From contig JAKSDL010000534.1 in the NCBI GenBank assembly GCA_022360105.1, positions 1 to 26,151 on the forward strand: 26,151 nt of DNA, in the 5' to 3' direction. The translations under genes and the position numbers were made by a program. Shown here piece after piece: positions 7,901 through 15,400 of this stretch. Position 1 is the first letter of the stretch. Each line of letters starts with the position of its first letter. Origin of the DNA: Pseudomonadota bacterium (GTDB lineage Bacteria > SAR324 > XYD2-FULL-50-16 > JAHJRI01). The notes beneath the pieces were generated by a model. The model did not search any database. It was given only the letters and a program-made list of their open reading frames with translations, and had not been told where the DNA came from.

Positions 7901-9980
7901 CGAAGTTTTCATCGACCAAATCACTGTTGGCTTCTACTTTCAAGCTTGGTGATGTAATTTCTGCGCCTGAATAGATTGTCCTGATGCCATTCCTGGAAAT
8001 TCTGTATTGTTTAATCGGGATTTGTGATGATCGTAGCACCTCGGTCACAGTCTGAGGTTTCCATGGGTTGGACCCAACTCTAAAAAAATAAAATCCGCTG
8101 CTCAAGCCAGCATTATCCCTTTTGAATGCGTTCCAATCATCCATCAGGTTTTTAATCTTAGACTGATCGTCAAAGGTAATCGTGACAGTTGAACCTGTGA
8201 TTGAGATTAAAAAATGACCAGGTTTTCCTACAATACCATGGACCATATTTACAGTTGCAGTCTCATCAGATGGCCCTTCATAATTGATTATCAACTTTTC
8301 GTTTCCAAGTAACACATTGTTATTAGCGGCGAATTGGCTGTCTATCGTTAATCCACCTTCAGTCGCCAAGTTCCTGATATTAGCATTTTCAGCATTGAGT
8401 GTTTTCAGGTCGACAGAATCAAATTCAATTTTTTTAGCGGTCAGGGCACCCTTCACATTTAAACTGTCAACCGTCGTGGTCCCCAAGTCCACAATATCCG
8501 GAGCATTAAGATTTGATTGAACCAGTGCGCCATTTTCAATTTGACAGGCAGCCCCACTGATAACTGCTCCACTTTGAGCCAACAATGTACCTCCACTGAA
8601 TACTGCACCATTCCGTGCATCAAGCAGTCCGCCACTGACTATTACTCCACTGGAACCACTTATTGTCGCGCCATTTTGTGCCTTTAATTCACCTCCGGTA
8701 ATAGTAACCCCTTGGGCACCGCTGATTGTCGCTCCGTTTTGTGCTTTCAGTTCTCCATTGCTTACCGTTACTCCATTTGCTCCACTAACGGTTACACCAT
8801 CCATAGCAATGAGTTCACCACCACTAATAGTCGCTCCGCTTTCGGCTTTCAATGTGCCGGAATTAACTGTTACTCCATTCGCACCACTAAAAATGGCATC
8901 ACCCATTGCTACCAAGTTCCCGCTATTAACTGTGATACCTCCATTTGACTTTATCTCTCCCCCGCTAAAGGTTGCAGCAACGCCATCTACTGTGCCAGAT
9001 CCATCGAACATAGCTCCTTGGTTCACATTTAACTCACCGCCATTAACTGTGGCGCCTCCATTCAAGTTGAGTCGACCACCAATAGATCCACCTTGAGTGG
9101 TAGTCAGGTCACCGCCACTAACTGCAATGCCATCCGAAACAGATAAGCTCCCCCCGATTGTTGCACTGCTGCTAACTGTCAGATCTGCTCCACTAATGGT
9201 TGCACCATTTGTGGCATTGAAGCTTCCTTCAACATTGAGTGTTGCTGCAGATGAAACATTGAGAGTACCGTCGGAAAGGTCAGCCCCGTTCGCGATAGTC
9301 ATCGCACCACTAACGTTTAAATCAGCTCCATTGGCAACATGCAGAGTCCCAGTTTGGATAGTGGCCCCTTCCAATACTGTCACACCTTTGTTAGCTTTTA
9401 TTGTTGTACCATTTGCAGTGATTCCTGAGGAAACCGTTAATTCACCCTCAATTGCAACCCCACCATGCAATTTTGAACGACCTTGGACCTCCAGCTTATC
9501 CTGGTCACCCGGGGTAGCGTCTGCAGCCGGGGCTTTTCCAACTTTGACCTTGCCATCAGAATCAACTTCAAAGTAGGGATCACCATCTGGTTTATCGATC
9601 AATAAGCCAGTTTCACCTAGCTCCGCGGTTACATGTAATTGTGCCTTTGGATTGTCGGTGTTGAATCCAACATGCCCTGAATCCTCAACTATGAATAATC
9701 TACTTGTTTGATAAGAAGATACATTAAGGCCGTTTCGCGTACTATCATGAGATCGTGCGTTGAATCTCCAAACTGGTGTGTCTCTATCGCTACTTAAATC
9801 CAGGTACCTGGATCTGGTCCCTTGGGCCACAAATTCTATTGGCTTCCCGGGTTCTGACGCACCTATACCGTCTTCAACTATATTTATGGCTGAATCGATG
9901 AGATCTACGAAATCGTCTTGCGTCGGCTTATTGCCTGTAGAAAAAATCTCATACAATTCAATTCTTGGTTTGGTTGCCAT
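4980..9980 (-). CDS. Giant eCIS tail fibre (1666 aa) with four distinct repeat zones
   Basis: A long, glycine/serine/threonine/asparagine-rich fibre. Residues 1-150 form an N-terminal domain shared with the 656-residue fibre at 10423-12393 (ELY..F..G..P then DF.D.I, later NPKAQLHV), probably the baseplate attachment domain. Residues ~165-490 are a beta-solenoid-like region of short GAT(I/V)SGG-type repeats. Residues ~563-1050 hold about five copies of the beta-rich W/YP module also found in the Afp11-like protein. Residues ~1115-1545 hold eight copies of the phage-fibre motif AIPTEKAVKTYTD. The last ~75 residues are a distinct, probably globular tip ending FTYFGA. A GGAG sequence lies about 9 bases before the ATG. 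The role is target binding, by analogy with Afp13 fibres, though no adenovirus-knob or T4 gp37-like tip is recognised. Gene order (after a fibre chaperone, before Afp12) supports a fibre role. Confidence 0.82.
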   Translation of the reverse strand: MATKPRIELYEIFSTGNKPTQDDFVDLIDSAINIVEDGIGASEPGKPIEFVAQGTRSRYLDLSSDRDTPVWRFNARSHDSTRNGLNVSSYQTSRLFIVEDSGHVGFNTDNPKAQLHVTAELGETGLLIDKPDGDPYFEVDSDGKVKVGKAPAADATPGDQDKLEVQGRSKLHGGVAIEGELTVSSGITANGTTIKANKGVTVLEGATIQTGTLHVANGADLNVSGAMTIANGADLSDGTLNVSSAATLNVEGSFNATNGATISGADLTVSSSATIGGSLSVSDGIAVSGGDLTTTQGGSIGGRLNLNGGATVNGGELNVNQGAMFDGSGTVDGVAATFSGGEIKSNGGITVNSGNLVAMGDAIFSGANGVTVNSGTLKAESGATISGGELIAMDGVTVSGANGVTVSNGELKAQNGATISGAQGVTITGGELKAQNGATISGSSGVIVSGGLLDARNGAVFSGGTLLAQSGAVISGAACQIENGALVQSNLNAPDIVDLGTTTVDSLNVKGALTAKKIEFDSVDLKTLNAENANIRNLATEGGLTIDSQFAANNNVLLGNEKLIINYEGPSDETATVNMVHGIVGKPGHFLISITGSTVTITFDDQSKIKNLMDDWNAFKRDNAGLSSGFYFFRVGSNPWKPQTVTEVLRSSQIPIKQYRISRNGIRTIYSGAEITSPSLKVEANSDLVDENFDFAIVGSTLTVKYPNVIAYRTAGKLVEDWITWKSSKGSNAGYFDIQQTGDSSWLIGNVSGQKLALANEVIRRFTLDSLNIRHTSGDDISDLPDITIKSATQNGSDNPSIVVSLTEIEITLGKVGNSAGAVYNAWEVFVQDGNNLYDFEIEYSNSTVALALQRQAVMSLVDESDTRNSQAFLNGYNVTYQGDGALDAKIQIQQGTSNTDFVISANDATKTLTISYPVSVSSRTITNLMSAWGDVLETDRHGFDVIQSSTGGSDDFFVELKQEIPASPILVYREYKTSSPGVDGIVVRHAGADNHEPDITIQSGGVGFNVQVIGTSLIIDYPSNGSGTIDQLMKVWNEYGSKGGFTVTKQDISEAIVNDETGSLSATMPEKTFHKGAIRFNTVVINGKLRFGDSDIELKGISRNPTLDEGSDRMIPTQAAVKSFVETRALLGGDPAQAFETANLTVNGNLITEISNDTGLSGSSNTAVPTENAVKSYADTKALLAGGSGQNFTVADLTVHGGFGFNETVTKLTKVSADLDSETDLAVVMPNGTAVAAYADKKALLAGDQNQPFSTSNLTVNGDFGFLNGHLINQISNDTTLINSSESAIPTEKAVKTYTDSSLSTFSGSTTVDFNAQNLVVSGTLGFNGTILTSLSSDIATETAPTTSIPSTAAVTSYIDSINTADRSANLDYDANNIVISGEFGFDDNTIRVSKITDSIAVETEPNTSIPNTTAVINYINSTTTTNRSSNLDYNANNVIVSGEFGFDDTTARVTKIADSIAGEATPASAIPTVEAVQSYSDTGKADINGASDQEFNTAALTVGGNLTFASTIFSAVSTDLSNSTGLDQAIPRADAVKSYVDANTASISGLQNQIDAKPGLTIPYTTGLVVATAAESLVSSLSLDSNSRGMLMVHVTDGSSAITSGLYAIHGNNSVSKIAGDGFSDKPTGNPGASTYNLFYSGGTLTMGNTTAVAITVHFTYFGA
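5346..6638 (-). repeat. Eight-copy IPT..AVKSY(V)D fibre repeat
   Basis: Copies begin at fibre residues ~1115, 1168, 1229, 1289, 1349, 1409, 1471 and 1531, a period near 52-62 residues. Each unit joins a strand-rich segment (LTVNG.FGF), a serine/threonine segment (ISNDTTL) and the helix-like AIPTEKAVKTY. The last motif is common in phage tail fibres, where it is part of trimeric stalks. Two neighbouring units (residues ~1380-1400 and ~1440-1460) share VSGEFGFDD and are the most alike. Confidence 0.8.
6831..8294 (-). repeat. W/YP beta-rich module array in the giant fibre (about five copies)
   Basis: Copies cover fibre residues ~563-642, 664-748, 771-846, 875-960 and 984-1050. The order of elements is NGI(R/V)..Y.G, a strand ending I.YP (TLTVKYP, TLTISYP, SLIIDYP), a helix L..DW..W (LVEDWITW, LMKVWNEY), then GF.V or FDI and often a following W. 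The third copy is degenerate and lacks YP. The same module is present in the Afp11-like protein at 15477-17663. Confidence 0.8.
8511..9488 (-). repeat. Beta-solenoid-like short repeats in the giant fibre
   Basis: Fibre residues ~165-490 consist almost wholly of short units such as GATISGGEL, NGVTVSNGELKAQ and NGATISG. The segment ELKAQNGATISG occurs twice exactly, about 23 residues apart. The composition (G, A, T, S, N, V, I) and alternating pattern suggest an elongated beta-helix shaft. The repeats also create long open frames on the opposite strand that are not genes. Confidence 0.75.
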
Positions 9981-10025
9981 TTGAAAATCTCCAAAATTGT
10001 CTTTTTATTGGTAAAAGCTATAGTT

Positions 10026-10403
10026 TTATTCAGTGGGCGCTTCCGGTTTTATTACCTTACCTCTCGCTAGTTGGCGTTCCTGCAACAATTGCTTGTATTC
10101 ATCATCAGACAAAGACGTTTCTATGCCCATATCCAATTGATCCCTGTGTCTTGTTACTTTCCAGTCCGTCCCTCTTAAAAATATAATGCTGTCCCAGCTC
10201 TCTTTAACCTGTTCCTCTTCTGAAGTTCTTGTAGGCTCAACAAACTCACCATTTACATAAGCCTTACCCAAGGCTTGCTGTAATTCCTCAATACTTTCTG
10301 ATTCATCAAGCTCTATTTGGGTTTCGTCTTCTGCCAGATGCTCTTCATCCATTGGAAGCTCACTTACTCCAATACAAATATTGTTTTTTAACTGTATAAA
10401 CAT
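10026..10403 (-). CDS. Probable tail-fibre assembly chaperone (125 aa)
   Basis: A small acidic protein. Its C-terminal half (residues ~68-115) has the pattern W..I..LR.TDW....HRDQ...........EY..LL.ER, resembling phage tail-fibre assembly chaperones, which carry a conserved DW and a C-terminal EY..Y...R helix. The N-terminal ~60 residues are short strands followed by an acidic, Glu/Asp-rich stretch. In phages such genes sit directly next to the fibre gene they fold; here the gene lies between two fibre genes, which supports the call. A GGAG ribosome site lies about 9 bases before the ATG. The resemblance is judged by eye from a short motif, so a structural role on the fibre remains possible. 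Confidence 0.55.
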   Translation of the reverse strand: MFIQLKNNICIGVSELPMDEEHLAEDETQIELDESESIEELQQALGKAYVNGEFVEPTRTSEEEQVKESWDSIIFLRGTDWKVTRHRDQLDMGIETSLSDDEYKQLLQERQLARGKVIKPEAPTE

Positions 10404-10422
10404 CTCTAGTTCTCCTCAGGTA

Positions 10423-12393
10423 TTAGGTTTTCCATAAAGCGTACCAGCCTACTTGTGAAGCGTGACGTTGTTCGCTGTTCCCAACATATACACGAAAATA
10501 ACTGGAATATTTATATACATGGCAGCGCATTGTATCATTACCATCTACTCCTCCCGCAAAAGGTATCCAGGCTGGTGAAGCCGCATAGAAAACTAATTGA
10601 CTCATACTATATCCACTAGGTGGATAGATATTTACGTAGGAGTATATTCCCCGCCCCCAAGCTCTGGCTTCAGCATAAGTGTGTGTAGTCGATACATATC
10701 GAATATCCCTAACAAGTCCAAATATTTTGGAATTCAGTGTATTGTATTTGGAGTCCATGTATGCTTTAGCTGCATTTTCAGTCACAAGAGCCCGACTATC
10801 ATTGTTATTGATCGTATTAACAATTTTGTCTGTATAGTGACCGTTGTCGAACTTGAATGTACCAGTCACTCTCATGTTATCTCCTACAATCACATCTCCC
10901 TGATTGGACTTAACTGTACCGTTCAAAACTACTTCATCGGTAGTTGCATCTCCCAAGGTTGCTGAACCTTTGACGTTTATGCTTGTGTTGATAGTCAGGC
11001 TGTCATTAATCAACACGCTGCCTTGATCCGACTTGATGGTCCCATTCAAAGTAATGCTGTCTGAATTTGAATTTCCCAAGGTACTGTTGCCATTAACAGT
11101 CAAGTGGTCGTTAACCGTCAGGTTATCATTGATGTTCAAACTGTCGTTTATTATGACACTTCCCTGGCTAGAACTGATTGTTCCGTTGAGGTAAATTTGA
11201 TCTGCTGATGAATCTCCCAGTATTGCGTTTTTCTTGGCCGTCAAGTTGTGATCAATCGTCACCGGATCAGTACCATCTCTTCTTACGGTTCCATTGAGCA
11301 GAATCTCATCCGTTGGTGAGTTATTACCCAGGTTGCTGGTCCCCTCGACATCAAGTGGTCCTGTAATTCTCACCATTTCATTGCCATTCTCCCGATTGAT
11401 AGACAAGATATCGTTAATCACCAACTCGGGTTGAATATCACTCGATTGAGGATCGGGATCAAAACCGGATGTGATATGACCATTTACCACCAGCCTGTTG
11501 TTTGAATCAAACGTGCCTAATGTGGTGTCACCTTCAACAAACAAATTACCTTTAGATCCTGGGTGCTGATCGTCACCAACTATTCTGACATTATCGTTAA
11601 TCACAACATCGTCACCAGTAGCTTTGAGGTTTCCTTTTAATTCAATACCCCCACCTGTGGTTTTGTCGGAAAATACGATATTACCATCAATTCTTACGTC
11701 ACCTTTTACGTATAATCCGTCACTGCCTGGATCAGCTGTATTACTTCCAATGGTAACAGCTCCGTCCACTGCCAGCTTTGCTTTTGGATTGGGATCGGCA
11801 AATCCCATACTGATATCGCCTTTACTGTTGATTTTAAGGTGATGTTTGGCATCGTCTTTATCACCGACAAGTAGGGTATCCACAGCCCCAGGGTTATTAA
11901 CATGCAGCAAAGCACTCGGTCTGTCGGTACCTTTTCCTATCCCCACACCCACTTTACCTTCGGAAGTGATAACAAAAGGTGTGTTATCATTCCCTTCATC
12001 ATCAATACGTATGGCGTCCGGTGCATTAATCTGTTTGATGTGCAGCTTGGCCTCAGGTTGATCTGTGTCGATACCTATACTGCCTGATTCTCTTTCTATA
12101 AAAAGATTGGTCCGATCATCCGCTTTGATATTGATCCCTTCCCTGGCTAAATCCTGGGATCGGCCTGATATCCGCCACCGCTTTCTATTAACCGGATCTG
12201 AAAAATCCAATAGATTTTCATCTTCACCTTTGGCTCTAATATTAATTGGTTCTTCAGGATCATCTGAAATATCTAGTCCGTCATCCAGAAGGTTTACCTG
12301 GGATCGAATAAAATCTGCGAAATCAGCGCCCGAAGGAATTGCTCCCTGTCTGAATTTGTCATACAGCTCTTTTCGATTTCTTTTCTTAATCAT
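10423..12393 (-). CDS. eCIS tail fibre (656 aa)
   Basis: The N-terminal ~150 residues match the giant fibre downstream (ELYDKFRQG..P, DFADFI, LFIERESG.IGIDTDQPEAKLHI), so both probably dock at the same baseplate site. The middle (~200-510) is strand-rich, with repeats of LNGT(I/V)KS.QGSV(L/I)INDSL, a shaft-like region. Residues ~535-550 (VTENAAKAYMDSKY) are a single copy of the stalk motif found eight times in the giant fibre. The last ~95 residues (from about 562) are rich in Tyr, Trp and Ser and contain one Cys, ending GWYALWKT; this is a likely globular receptor-binding tip that I do not recognise. A strong AGGAGG site lies about 8 bases before the ATG. Fibre identity is firm from architecture; the ligand is unknown. 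Confidence 0.85.
   Translation of the reverse strand: MIKKRNRKELYDKFRQGAIPSGADFADFIRSQVNLLDDGLDISDDPEEPINIRAKGEDENLLDFSDPVNRKRWRISGRSQDLAREGINIKADDRTNLFIERESGSIGIDTDQPEAKLHIKQINAPDAIRIDDEGNDNTPFVITSEGKVGVGIGKGTDRPSALLHVNNPGAVDTLLVGDKDDAKHHLKINSKGDISMGFADPNPKAKLAVDGAVTIGSNTADPGSDGLYVKGDVRIDGNIVFSDKTTGGGIELKGNLKATGDDVVINDNVRIVGDDQHPGSKGNLFVEGDTTLGTFDSNNRLVVNGHITSGFDPDPQSSDIQPELVINDILSINRENGNEMVRITGPLDVEGTSNLGNNSPTDEILLNGTVRRDGTDPVTIDHNLTAKKNAILGDSSADQIYLNGTISSSQGSVIINDSLNINDNLTVNDHLTVNGNSTLGNSNSDSITLNGTIKSDQGSVLINDSLTINTSINVKGSATLGDATTDEVVLNGTVKSNQGDVIVGDNMRVTGTFKFDNGHYTDKIVNTINNNDSRALVTENAAKAYMDSKYNTLNSKIFGLVRDIRYVSTTHTYAEARAWGRGIYSYVNIYPPSGYSMSQLVFYAASPAWIPFAGGVDGNDTMRCHVYKYSSYFRVYVGNSEQRHASQVGWYALWKT
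10879..11334 (-). repeat. LNGT.KS.QG shaft repeats in the 656-residue fibre
   Basis: Four units at residues ~354-390, 391-437, 438-478 and 479-505. Each has the form LG(N/D)..(S/T)D.I.LNGT followed by (V/I)(I/L)(I/V)(N/D)D.L. The units alternate short strands, consistent with a trimeric fibre shaft. Confidence 0.7.
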
Positions 12394-12413
12394 TGATGGT
12401 TCCTCCTACCTTA

Positions 12414-15400
12414 TTAATACACGATAAATGGAAACTGACTTAATCCTGAAAAGCCAATGGCTTCTTTTAGTATGTCAATAATATCTTCTTCTATAATATT
12501 CAGATGCTTGATCTGATCAATCTGGAAGCTGAAAACCACCTCATCATCTGGATTCGTCACAAAGTCCGAAGCCTTAAGGTCCAATCCAAAATCGAATTCT
12601 GCCTGGTGGGCATTCATATAGTCTGAAAAAACTTCATCTTGAAACTTTAGGCCAAACGAAACCGTATATAGTGAACTAATACTTAAAACATTGCCTTTTG
12701 CGTCTATATACTTACCCTCTTTGAGCTGATCCCAAAATCTTTGTGAGTCTTTTTGAGAAAAGACACTGGTAAAGTCTTTTGTATAGTTAGTGCCATCAAC
12801 AGTTCCAGTGATAGTTACAGTCACCCCAATTTGAGTAAAAGCGTAGCGTCTAACCGGCCATTCTTCCAGTTCCATTTCCCCAATACCAACACTGAATACC
12901 GGCCCCGGTCTGCTAATCCAGAAGTCGGTTCCGATTTTCATATAACCAATACCCCTGAAAGCAGCTGCGTCATAAAGGTCGGTGTGAATTACGTCAATAA
13001 TATGATCCTCGGCTGATACGAGAATTGAATCCGGATATTTTGTGGTTGCTGCATTATCTTTGGTTAAAAAAAGCGGGATTGTTTCAGTATAATCTTCATG
13101 AGTAATGATTTGACGCAAGAGTGTGAAATTTGCGACATAATCCACATATTCGGTATTTTCAATATGATTGATGACTGAAGAGCTGTAAATGGAGCTGCCA
13201 AAAGAGATGTCTGCATCTTGGCTGTAGGCCCAGGGAGACAGGAATTGTTTTATGTCTTGGTTTAATTGATTGATATAAAATCCAAAATCATATCCCTCGG
13301 CAAATTTCACTGCCAGACGGTATTGCACTTCTTCGAATCTTGGATTTACCACTCTAACGGATACCAGGGGCGGCATGAAATCCTTAATGTATTTTTCAAT
13401 ATCGCCAAGTATATTCGCTGGTGTTTTAGGCTTAAGTGGAAAAAATGGCGTCGCATTCTTGTTTTTAAGAATGACGACAATCACAACTTTACCTTCACTC
13501 TTGGAATCCAAAATCTTCAATTCGCCCTGTGGAAGGACCTTCACTTTGTATATCTCAGAGAATTTCGCTAGAATGAGATTTTCATAATCTCCGAGAGTCA
13601 ATGCTCTTTGTTTGTGCTTTAATCTTTCACTGATTCGGGCATAAAACTCGCTGGACTCCTCTGTCTTCTTCCCTTTGAATGAACTGAAAGGCTGCATTAC
13701 TTCTCTAATTGCCGAATCACGCTCAACAAGCTCTGAAATGGTTTCAGCCATTAAAGGGGATTCCAGATGGTTGGGATCATTATTGTTGTTTACATATTGA
13801 GCAAGTATAGCCTGACTTTGAACATCAATAACATCAGGAACAGCAGTGATGTTTTCCTGGGCTTCTGCTCGAATCCAACATCGTTCAGATGGCATGACCG
13901 TGTTGAATATGGTGGCATCTTCAGGAATAACAAATCTTACAATACCAGTGTCCTGTAATCCGAAAGTGGTATCTTTTAAAATATGGGATTCTTCAAATGA
14001 CAACCATTTGTTTGAAGCCAGATAGCTCCAAGAAATATTGGGTATAGTCTTATGAGCATCACCACTACCCGATACCATCTGGATCAACAGCGAAAGTGTT
14101 TGTAGTGGTTTGATATTACTAACCCCAATATTAAAATATCCTTGCTTGCTATAATGAGGTAGAAGATAATCATCTTCATCATGACTTAACTGCCCCATCT
14201 CAGAGTAACCAAAAGGATGATAGCGGTAAAAACCAAGGGGAACTTCTAATGATCGATCCTTGTCAGTGGGCTCAGCAAAAAAAGCTGACGAGGTAGCGGT
14301 ATAATCTATTGTAATACCCTGAATAAAAGGGCTGTAGGCTTCAACAAATGTAAGTTTGTTTAGATCTTTGTCATTCTCAGGCAAAGCTGGCAAAGCCCTT
14401 GCTTCAGGAATTACCGGGGGCAGATAGGTTTCTCCTGCCGCTCTTGCTTCCGCTTCGTTAATTTTCGCAGATCTTATCGACGCTTCCCGACTAACAATCT
14501 CCTGCTTGATGTTATTATACTCGCTTTCAGCAATTAGGAGTCTATTGGAAGCATCGGCTATTGATTGAAATACATCTGATGAAACTTCCCCCATGAACCC
14601 CTGGTCTCCAAGCTCAAGCTTGTAATACCTCTGCCAATCAAGTGGATCCTTGGGCAAATCATCATCTTCACTAAACAGTATGCCTTGATAAGTCTGTCCA
14701 CTGATTAAATCGTAAGAAAGAGTTTGCTGAAACAACTGCCTGGGAGTTTTTGAAACATTCATCCAAGATCTACGGTCCTTAAACTGAAGATCAACTTCAA
14801 AATCCCGATTTTTAATTGTTGCGGCGCTTTCCAGTCCTACACGAGAATATGAATAATAGTGGGCTTCCATGTCAGGAATGCCCTCGTCTGTCATAAACTC
14901 GTTGTCTTTCCAGTGTAGATTGATGTTAATCGAATCCAGGGTTTTTTCGCAGATTTCTCGATTAGCAAAATAAAACTTTGCGGACCTTTCCGGAGTTGCT
15001 CCAAAAGGTTGGTAATGGTTTTGAGGATTAATCATGGCAAGATTACCACGGGTCTTCACCTGCCTTAATCCTTTTACATCCACCTTAAGATCAACTTTTT
15101 CCAATAAGATGGAGTTAAACGCATCGTAATATATCGCTTCACTGGATTTTTCAGTGAATTCTTTGTTGTTATTAAACAACACTTGAAGCATTGGATTTGA
15201 TGAAATTGGATTATCCGGATCAGGAAGTACTGCAGGAAAATCATAATCCAGAAAAGCTGTAAACTTCAGCGCGTTAAGACAGACAGCCTCCGGATCATAT
15301 TGTTGAATTGAGTCATAGCGTTCGATGGAACCTGCTGTATTTATTGTAACTGTATTGCTATCGAAACGTTCAGTAATATCAAAAATCTCCCCATTCTCCC

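Noticed and set aside
7507..7974. A 155-codon plus-strand open frame
   Set aside because: Antisense to the W/YP module array of the giant fibre, with no family features.
8758..9576. Two long plus-strand open frames (112 and 159 codons)
   Set aside because: Their proline-rich products are the antisense reading of the glycine-rich fibre repeats; the period follows the fibre repeat.
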